Shown here piece after piece: positions 58,078-64,000 of a stretch of 64,000 nucleotides of DNA (position 1 is the first letter of the stretch; each line of letters opens with the position of its first letter). This DNA is from an uncultured Aquimarina sp. (GTDB lineage: Bacteria; Bacteroidota; Bacteroidia; Flavobacteriales; Flavobacteriaceae). Below the pieces are notes generated by a model. That model saw only the letters and a program-made list of their open reading frames with translations, ran no database searches and was not told the DNA's origin. Location of the stretch: NCBI GenBank assembly GCA_947496355.1, contig CANMCO010000008.1, positions 186,001 to 250,000 of the forward strand, read 5' to 3'. Made by a program: the position numbers and the translations under genes.

Positions 58078-59577
58078 TTATTGAACCGCTTTGAGCGCAT
58101 CAATATTACCATAGCCAAATTTATTATTACGATTAGGATAAAACTCCCCTGCTCTCTTTAATTTATCTAATACCTGATCCCTAGACATGTTTGGATTACG
58201 TGCCCACACCAATGCAGCAATACCTGCAGTCATTGCAGTTGCAACAGAAGAACCGCCTACATAAGCTTGTGATCCTGTATTAAATCCTAACACAGGCACA
58301 TTTCTATCACCATCACCTGCTCTTTGCATTACGATTGTAAAGTCAATTTTGCTTCCATCATGACAGATATTACATCTATTATATCCATTATCTTTTAAAC
58401 CTGTTACTGCAACCGTTTCACTCATACTAGCAGGAAAAATAACACCATACCAGTTGGTAAAAGTTGTAGAAGTTCCTCCTGCGGCAACGATCATCTTACC
58501 TTTTCGATAAGCATATCTTACTGCATCTTTTACATTACCAATCGACCAAGGATATCCTACAGACATAGAAATAATTTTCACATCTCCTCTGTTTCCTAAA
58601 GCCTTAAGAGCATTACTCACTCCTTTTCGCTCGTGATAGTCCTCAAGAACTACATCAGATGTACCTCTATAAGCGACCAAATTACTATCATACGCTACAC
58701 CAACAGGCATTCCGTCATCATTACGTGGTGATGCGAGTGCAGATGCCATTTGAGTACCATGACCACATCTGTCATTTGGACCATCAATATTGTTTGACCA
58801 CCACCATGGAGAATCTATATATGTTCCAAATCTTTGTACAGATCGTCCATTAGAAAAACCATCATTAAATCCATTTCCTAATAAATTCTGATTCGCAGAT
58901 AACCCAGTATCAATTAAACCAACTGTAATACCAGAACCTGTACTATAATTCCATGCTTGTGTTATTTTATGGATATCAAAATTCCATGGCAATCGTGCAT
59001 TAGGAGAAATCACCCTATAATCACCGCTATTGATGGTTTGCCCGCTTTGACTACAACCAGCAGATTTTTGTTGATTGGCGGTATCTTGCTGAAGATAAAA
59101 CCCATAACCTATTGGATCTAAATACCGTATCTGATCCGTTTTTTGTAAAGTTATTATTGTTTCTAATCTATTAATTTTAACATCTATAACATTAAGAATC
59201 TCATCTGCAGCTATTAAAGCACTAGATTTTTTTACCTCATCCTTAGTTTGAATAACATTAAGGATATTTTCTCTGGCCTCAATCAATCTAGGAGATCGTT
59301 CTTTAGAAAAGCTCTCTCCTTGATTCCCGTAACCAACACTCAATACTCCTTCTCCATGTATTACAGCGCTGTACAAAACATTAGCAGGTGCATTTCTCCA
59401 AACAATATCTCCATTTTGTTTTAATTCACTTGCGATATATTTATTAATTTCAGAGATAGAGAGTATTTTTTGTGAATCTATAGATTCAACCGAAGGATCA
59501 ACGATTTCATTAGGGTCTTCTTGTGAACAAGAGAATACAAGAAAAAGCCCCAAAGCGAAAGGAATAATTTTTTTCAT
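58078..59577 (-). CDS. Subtilisin-like (S8) serine protease lipoprotein
   Basis: A 499-residue exported protease. The lipobox LFLVFSC (Cys17) predicts a lipoprotein. A pro-region of about 180 residues precedes the S8 domain. The catalytic triad is Asp223 (VGLIDTG), His273 (CGHGTQMAS) and Ser444 (GGSSVATAM), with the oxyanion Asn region around IVAAGGTS atypical, since the usual Asn is replaced in that strand. A Cys-rich insert (RCNICHDGSK) near residue 403 is unusual. I start it at 59577, at the signal peptide, rather than at 59613. Confidence 0.9.
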   Translation of the reverse strand: MKKIIPFALGLFLVFSCSQEDPNEIVDPSVESIDSQKILSISEINKYIASELKQNGDIVWRNAPANVLYSAVIHGEGVLSVGYGNQGESFSKERSPRLIEARENILNVIQTKDEVKKSSALIAADEILNVIDVKINRLETIITLQKTDQIRYLDPIGYGFYLQQDTANQQKSAGCSQSGQTINSGDYRVISPNARLPWNFDIHKITQAWNYSTGSGITVGLIDTGLSANQNLLGNGFNDGFSNGRSVQRFGTYIDSPWWWSNNIDGPNDRCGHGTQMASALASPRNDDGMPVGVAYDSNLVAYRGTSDVVLEDYHERKGVSNALKALGNRGDVKIISMSVGYPWSIGNVKDAVRYAYRKGKMIVAAGGTSTTFTNWYGVIFPASMSETVAVTGLKDNGYNRCNICHDGSKIDFTIVMQRAGDGDRNVPVLGFNTGSQAYVGGSSVATAMTAGIAALVWARNPNMSRDQVLDKLKRAGEFYPNRNNKFGYGNIDALKAVQ

Positions 59578-59915
59578 TTTTAGAATAAGATTTATGAGTT
59601 TGTGTGTAAACAACTACTAAATGAGAAAATCCCAAAAAAGGAAAAATATTATCATTTAGTCAATTTCATGGCTAATATATTAAATATACTTCAAATATTT
59701 TACATTTTTATTGAAAGACTGATAATAAAAATAAAGATGTTATGCTCGCATAGCACTAGATATTAGGTTGAAATTTCCCCGAAACCCTAGTAAACATTGA
59801 AGTCTTTTTGAAAAGTGAGCTTGTTTAAATTAATTGCAAAAAATTAATTTATTTTTTAATAAATATGTAAAAAACAGGAGTGAAATTGATCAAAAAACAA
59901 TAGATTGGATGAAAT
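59578..59915. other. Intergenic region between the divergently placed subtilisin and TatA/B genes
   Basis: 338 bp of AT-rich DNA with no convincing gene. An imperfect palindrome (AAATTAATT / AAAATTAATTT) lies at 59827-59851 and a TATGC-TC-GCATA inverted repeat at about 59740-59752. A 32-codon frame at 59668-59766 has no support. It holds the upstream region of the subtilisin-like gene. Confidence 0.45.
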
Positions 59916-60209
59916 CTAGAATTTTCGTTTTATTGGACCGGTAACTTCATCAATATCTTCTTTGACTTGATTGATTTCTTTTTTGATATCTGAAGTAAGC
60001 GAAGTAGGCAAATCTGTATCGATACCGTGTTTTTCTGCACTTTTAGTAATTTCGGTTTTGATATCGTTAGTAGCGTCTTTTACTATGCGCATCCCTTTTC
60101 CTAAACCACGGGCTATCTCAGGGATTTTATCTGCACCAAAAACCATCACCAGTATAAAAACGATGAAGGCTATTTCTGTTCCGCTAATAAATAAAGGTAG
60201 TGTAACCAT
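59916..60209 (-). CDS. Sec-independent protein translocase TatA/TatB family protein
   Basis: A 97-residue TatA/Hcf106-type protein. It starts with a short periplasmic tail, then one membrane helix (IAFIVFILVMVFGADKI), the Phe-Gly hinge FGADKIPEIARGLGKGMR and an amphipathic helix with an acidic/basic tail that contains KSAEKHG. The features fit TatA, which forms the twin-arginine translocation pore, although TatB cannot be excluded. No tatC is in the window. The start lies 7 nt after a perfect -7 box at 60217-60224. Confidence 0.9.
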   Translation of the reverse strand: MVTLPLFISGTEIAFIVFILVMVFGADKIPEIARGLGKGMRIVKDATNDIKTEITKSAEKHGIDTDLPTSLTSDIKKEINQVKEDIDEVTGPIKRKF

Positions 60210-60216
60210 AACAATG

Positions 60217-60224
60217 CAAATATA
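60217..60224 (-). promoter_or_regulatory. -7 box of the tatA-like gene, 7 nt from the start codon
   Basis: TATATTTG on the minus strand, perfect consensus, followed by GCATTGT and the ATG, giving a leader of only a few nucleotides. Confidence 0.55.
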
Positions 60225-60236
60225 TGCATTATCCTA

Positions 60237-60272
60237 AAAAGAAAAGCCATCCCATTGTATTGGGATGGCTAT
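60237..60272 (-). terminator. Intrinsic terminator of the M1 peptidase gene
   Basis: AGCCATCCCA and TGGGATGGCT form a perfect 10-bp stem with a T-rich run on the minus strand, 27 bp after the peptidase stop. Confidence 0.8.
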
Positions 60273-60298
60273 ATTTATGAAAATTTTATTTTTATTGG

Positions 60299-62614
60299 CT
60301 ATTGCCCTCTAACCTTATCTTTAAATTCCTGAAACTTACCAAGTCTTTTTCTCTTTGGCCAGCTATTATTTGATGTATCTATATCTGCTGTTTCTTCATT
60401 AGGATCTACAACAATTCTTGTGATAGCCTTTTCAGATGCTATTGCTTTTTTCACTTTAGCATCATTTTTACGCCAAATTTCAGCAGGGTATGTAATTGTT
60501 TCAGAAGTTCCGTCTTCATATGTATACTCTACTATTAAAGGCATAACTAACCCTCCTGGTTTTTCAAAAGTAATTTCGTAAAAGAACTTAGGGTTTGTCA
60601 TTCTTTTACGCTCATCTTCAGAAAAATTATCCATTAGATACTCTTTTAATTTTGCAGCATCCTCTATTAAGCCGTCGTTTGCCTTAATTCTATCATAATC
60701 CTTGCTTCCTTCTTCAACCATAACAACCAAATCAGCGGGGTTTGCAAACCTCATTCTTCTATCATTGGCGGCAAATTTCTGTGCATCAAGTGTAGGAACC
60801 TTTGACACCACAAATTTCTTTACTTCTTTTACACCTATATCTGTATAATCGGTTGTATAGAACCATCCTCTCCAGAACCAATCTAAATCTACAGCAGAAG
60901 CATCTTCCATAGTTCTAAAAAAGTCCTCTGGGGTTGGATGCTTAAACATCCAACGTTGTGAATATGTTCTAAATGCATAATCAAAAAGTTCTCTACCCAT
61001 CACAGTTTCTCTAAGAATATTCAATGCAGTAGCAGGTTTAGCATATGCATTTGGGCCAAACTGGTGAATATTATTAGATTGTGTCATTATAGGAGAAAGA
61101 CGATTTTGGTTTCCGCTCATATAAGGAATAATTTTCTTTGCAGGTCCGCGTCTTGCGGGATAAACCTTATCATTACCAAGTGCTGCTGGATACCATTCTC
61201 CAAAATCCTGCTCTGCTACATATTGCACAAAGGTATTAAGACCCTCATCCATCCATGTCCATTGACGCTCATCGCTATTAACGATCATTGGGAAAAAGTT
61301 ATGTCCAACTTCGTGAATTATAACACTCATCATTCCATATTTTACACGATCACTATAGCTTCCGTCAGGATTTGGCCTTCCGTAGTTCCAGCAAATCATG
61401 GGGTATTCCATACCTTGATTTTTTGCATGTACAGATATAGCCTTATGATATGGATAATCAAAAGTCATTCGACTATATGATTTTAAGGTACTTGCAACCG
61501 CTTTTGTGGACCAATCTTCCCAAAGAGGATTTCCTTCTTTAGGATACATTGATACCGCCATTATATCTTTTCCTCCAATTTTAACAGCCATCATGTCCCA
61601 GATAAATCTTCTTGAGGTTGCAAATCCAAAATCACGAACATTTTCTGCTTTCAACTTCCAGGTATTCTTCTTTTCTGAAAACTTGTTTTCTTTAGCTATT
61701 GCTTCTTCTTGCGTTACAATTACTACGGGCTCATCGTATGATTTTTTCGCTTTTTCATAACGATTCATCATCTCCTTAGTAAATACTTCTTTTCTATTTA
61801 CTAATACTCCTGTCCCATCAAGAATATGGTCTGCAGGAACGGTAATATTTACTTCAAAATTACCAAATGGCAGGGCAAACTCTCCACGGCCCCAGAACTG
61901 GTGATTTTGCCATCCTTCTACATCATTATATACTGCCATTCTAGGATAGAATTGTGCTATAACATAGGCTCTATTTCCGTCTTCGAATTCTTCATATCCA
62001 GATCTACCACGCCCATTTACATGATCATTAATATTGTACCACCAATCTATTGAGAACACAAATTTTCCTCCAGGTTGTAAGTCCTTTGGTATTTCAACTC
62101 TCATCATGGTTCTGTTGATTGTATACTTTAGAGGGTTACCGCTAGCATCTTTAACTGCAGTTATGTTAAACCCTCCATCAAAGGCCTCAGACATATACTT
62201 AGTTAAGAAACTTTTTGGTGTACTTGCAAGATCAACACCTGTGCCTTGAATAAGTGGCGTTTTAGAATCCTTGGCTCTCATGTTTTGATCTAATTGTACC
62301 CAAAGAAATTCTAAATTATCCGGAGAATTGTTGGTGTAAGTAATTGTCTCTTTACCGCTAAGTTTTTTATTCTTATCATCCAACTCAATATCCATCTTAT
62401 AATCAGCTTGTTGCTGATAATAAGCCGAGCCTGGAGCTCCAGAAGCAGTTCTATACATATTAGGAGTTGCAAACTCCTCATACATTTGTTTAAATTTATT
62501 TTGATTAGTATGACCTAATTCCCGAGTCTTTTCAGTCTTTTCTTGACCTTGAACATAGCTTGTTGTTCCTGACAAGAAAAAAGCTATACTAAGACTGAAC
62601 AATATTTTCTTCAT
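60299..62614 (-). CDS. M1 family metallopeptidase
   Basis: A 771-residue exported gluzincin aminopeptidase. A signal peptide ends near residue 23 (TSYVQGQ). The N-terminal beta domain precedes the catalytic domain with HEVGHNFFPMIVNSDERQWTWMDEGLNTF (HExxH followed by a Glu 18 residues later, as in M1). The segment YPMICWNYGRPN stands where the GAMEN motif is usually found, so exopeptidase recognition may differ. It probably acts in the periplasm. The DUF6702 gene lies 67 bp upstream on the same strand, an association common in the phylum. Confidence 0.92.
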   Translation of the reverse strand: MKKILFSLSIAFFLSGTTSYVQGQEKTEKTRELGHTNQNKFKQMYEEFATPNMYRTASGAPGSAYYQQQADYKMDIELDDKNKKLSGKETITYTNNSPDNLEFLWVQLDQNMRAKDSKTPLIQGTGVDLASTPKSFLTKYMSEAFDGGFNITAVKDASGNPLKYTINRTMMRVEIPKDLQPGGKFVFSIDWWYNINDHVNGRGRSGYEEFEDGNRAYVIAQFYPRMAVYNDVEGWQNHQFWGRGEFALPFGNFEVNITVPADHILDGTGVLVNRKEVFTKEMMNRYEKAKKSYDEPVVIVTQEEAIAKENKFSEKKNTWKLKAENVRDFGFATSRRFIWDMMAVKIGGKDIMAVSMYPKEGNPLWEDWSTKAVASTLKSYSRMTFDYPYHKAISVHAKNQGMEYPMICWNYGRPNPDGSYSDRVKYGMMSVIIHEVGHNFFPMIVNSDERQWTWMDEGLNTFVQYVAEQDFGEWYPAALGNDKVYPARRGPAKKIIPYMSGNQNRLSPIMTQSNNIHQFGPNAYAKPATALNILRETVMGRELFDYAFRTYSQRWMFKHPTPEDFFRTMEDASAVDLDWFWRGWFYTTDYTDIGVKEVKKFVVSKVPTLDAQKFAANDRRMRFANPADLVVMVEEGSKDYDRIKANDGLIEDAAKLKEYLMDNFSEDERKRMTNPKFFYEITFEKPGGLVMPLIVEYTYEDGTSETITYPAEIWRKNDAKVKKAIASEKAITRIVVDPNEETADIDTSNNSWPKRKRLGKFQEFKDKVRGQ

Positions 62615-62681
62615 TTGAGATATGTGTTAAATGTAATACGCTGCAAAATAACTGTTTTTTAAAATTTTAGTGCTTTTTTTA

Positions 62682-63182
62682 CTAAAATTTTAACAGCCCA
62701 TTGCTCTTCCCTTTTTCTAGAATAAGGCTTTTTCGTTGATTTTCTTTTTTTACATGAACAATATTTTGTTGTTCTTCAAAAAGGTCCATTAAAATTTCAT
62801 TTGAAACTTTTAGACTTTCTAAGGAATGAATATTTTCAACCTCTAGGTAGCATATAACAAGATCGTCTTCATACTCTTTTCCAATGAAAACAAACGAAAC
62901 TTCCCTCTTATTCACTTGTAACACTAATTTTTGATCAAAGTATTTTTTTAGATATTCATCTACTTTAGGGTTTTCTTCACTCTTATCAATACGTATTGAT
63001 TCGTCATATCTTTCTATTAAAAGATCTTCTATATCATCAATAAAAATTCTAGAGATTATTTGTAATGAATGCTCTTCTTCATTATAATCAATTTGCGTAA
63101 CACTTACATAGAATTTGTGTGTAACAAAAGAACTAAGAGAGATTGATAACGTAATTAGAAAAACTATCAGTATTTTTTTCAT
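62682..63182 (-). CDS. DUF6702 family exported protein
   Basis: A 166-residue protein with a signal peptide (ILIVFLITLSISLSSFVTHKF, ending near residue 21). The mature part begins HKFYVSVTQIDYNEEEHSLQIISRIFIDDIEDLL, which matches the DUF6702 family. The rest is beta-rich with a Lys-rich tail. The function is unknown. It sits between the M1 peptidase gene and a carboxypeptidase-regulatory-like gene; this three-gene order is recurrent in Flavobacteriaceae. Confidence 0.8.
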   Translation of the reverse strand: MKKILIVFLITLSISLSSFVTHKFYVSVTQIDYNEEEHSLQIISRIFIDDIEDLLIERYDESIRIDKSEENPKVDEYLKKYFDQKLVLQVNKREVSFVFIGKEYEDDLVICYLEVENIHSLESLKVSNEILMDLFEEQQNIVHVKKENQRKSLILEKGKSNGLLKF

Positions 63183-63286
63183 TTAGCAAAATTTGTAAGG
63201 CACTAAAAGTACTTAATTTTAGTATTTTGAATTAAAAAATTGTGCCAAAGTTAAAACCGTCCTGTAGAAAATGTAAATCTAGTGTA

Positions 63287-64000
63287 TTATTCTTTTTCTT
63301 TATACGCTTTATAAGCTTTTGATTTTTCCTTAAAAAACTCTAGTAGCACTAATCTTTCTGGGTTTTCTAACAAGTTTTCGTATTGATTATCCTCTGCACA
63401 ATAGTACATGAAATCAGAAATCAAATTCTCTGGCAATTCCAATTCATCCGTAAAGAAAGAAACAGTAAAGGTTCTCTCTCCTTGTTGAACCAATTTATCA
63501 AGATCCTCTAACGCTTTAATTCGTTTTAATTTTTTTATAGTACCATTGAGGTAATTAATGGGGGCTTCTATTATACCTGATTTTGCCGTATAAATTCTCC
63601 TTTCAATCAATGTAGGTTGCGGTTTATCACTAAATGGAAGACCTAAAGTTTGATTATCTACGAAAGGTTGCAACTCAACAATTCCGACATCTTTATCAAG
63701 CCTACCAGAAAGTTGAACATTACTAATTTTGACTTGTTCTAACTGTTGCACTACAGGAAACAAAACAATTGTTATCTTGTCTTTTTTAAAATGTTCCTGA
63801 GTTACTACAACAGATTTTATCTGATATTGAACCGATGAAAAAACAATTGAATCCCCAACTACCGCAGGTATTTCAAAAAACCCTTTCCCATCATTGGTAG
63901 TGCCAATCTCCTTAGTGAAGTTTACTATATTAATTGCGTACCCTTGAAGGGAATCAGCCAGGATTTTACCCTTTAGAGTTTCGGATTGCCCAAAAGTTTG
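63287..64000 (-). CDS. Carboxypeptidase-regulatory-like domain protein, partial (5' end outside window)
   Basis: The frame is open from the right edge to the stop at 63287 (237 codons in the window). The visible start reads QTFGQSETLKGKILADSLQGYAINIVNFTKEIGTTNDGKGFFEIP, a carboxypeptidase-regulatory-like beta-sandwich domain just after what must be a signal peptide. The C-terminal half (RIKALEDLDKLVQQG and LISDFMYYCAEDNQYENLLENPERLVLLEFFKEKSKAYKAYKEKE) is helical. Members lie in the envelope. The function is unknown; the short frame starting at a TTG at 63763 is only an internal part. Confidence 0.8.
   Translation of the reverse strand, partial: QTFGQSETLKGKILADSLQGYAINIVNFTKEIGTTNDGKGFFEIPAVVGDSIVFSSVQYQIKSVVVTQEHFKKDKITIVLFPVVQQLEQVKISNVQLSGRLDKDVGIVELQPFVDNQTLGLPFSDKPQPTLIERRIYTAKSGIIEAPINYLNGTIKKLKRIKALEDLDKLVQQGERTFTVSFFTDELELPENLISDFMYYCAEDNQYENLLENPERLVLLEFFKEKSKAYKAYKEKE

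Noticed and set aside
59668..59766. A 32-codon frame on the plus strand upstream of the subtilisin-like gene.
   Set aside because: The length resembles the small-ORF array, but it lacks the LPxA signature, and no promoter or terminator supports it.
63287..63763. A 158-codon frame with a TTG start at 63763 taken as a complete small gene.
   Set aside because: The frame stays open to the right edge of the window and upstream residues form a recognisable carboxypeptidase-regulatory-like domain, so the gene is truncated by the window and does not start there.

Overview
The window looks like an ordinary stretch of chromosome from a member of the Flavobacteriaceae (phylum Bacteroidota). The DNA is AT-rich, and promoters carry the Bacteroidota -7 box TAnnTTTG (for example upstream of typA, kdsA and gyrB). 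Most genes lack a clear Shine-Dalgarno sequence. Many products are short signal-peptide or lipoprotein hypotheticals typical of the group, such as DUF6588, DUF2911, DUF6702 and DUF192. SecDF is a single fused protein, as is usual here. I saw no tRNA, rRNA, CRISPR array, transposase or phage gene.

Layout. 1-6.7 kb: 5' part of typA, a small barrel protein, kdsA, and a membrane-protein/CreD cassette with its own winged-helix regulator and two copies of a 17-bp palindrome. 6.7-14.8 kb (mostly minus strand): secDF, a free-standing protein resembling the SecD periplasmic domain, malate dehydrogenase, a DUF6588 barrel, gyrB. 15-19.3 kb: an astacin-type lipoprotein protease with two chitin-binding modules, asnB, DUF2911. 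19.3-20.99 kb has no conventional gene. On the minus strand it holds four tandem paralogous small ORFs of 32-34 codons sharing a C-terminal signature, FLxxLPxAxxxA(I/M)(H/R)(R/K). This is the least explained and most interesting feature of the window. 21-33 kb: queE, two enzyme/hypothetical runs, a HerA-like ATPase, rluF, a sterol-desaturase-like hydroxylase, an aldehyde dehydrogenase.

33.2-37.4 kb is a compact four-gene unit: soluble cNMP-binding histidine kinase, aldo/keto reductase, response regulator fused to a thioredoxin-reductase-like flavoprotein, and a UBP-type zinc finger. The flavoprotein lacks the usual redox cysteines. 37.4-42.3 kb carries small enzymes and an ArsR-type regulator with two perfect GCAAG-N6-CTTGC sites. 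42.7-46.1 kb is an AraC gene followed by three promoters that share a 23-nt motif, serving a DoxX protein, a 51-codon ORF and an AhpD-like enzyme.

46.9-57.2 kb holds aerobic kynurenine catabolism. KynU, KMO, 3-hydroxyanthranilate dioxygenase, ACMS decarboxylase, aminomuconate-semialdehyde dehydrogenase and a RidA-type deaminase would take kynurenine to 2-oxo-3-hexenedioate. An embedded IclR regulator, a neighbouring AraC gene and a short-chain dehydrogenase homologue lacking the catalytic Tyr-Lys pair accompany them. 57.3-64 kb: O-methyltransferase, subtilisin-like lipoprotein, a TatA/B protein, M1 aminopeptidase, DUF6702, and a carboxypeptidase-regulatory-domain protein cut by the window edge.

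At least six genes begin 3-7 nt after a perfect -7 box, which suggests leaderless or nearly leaderless mRNAs.
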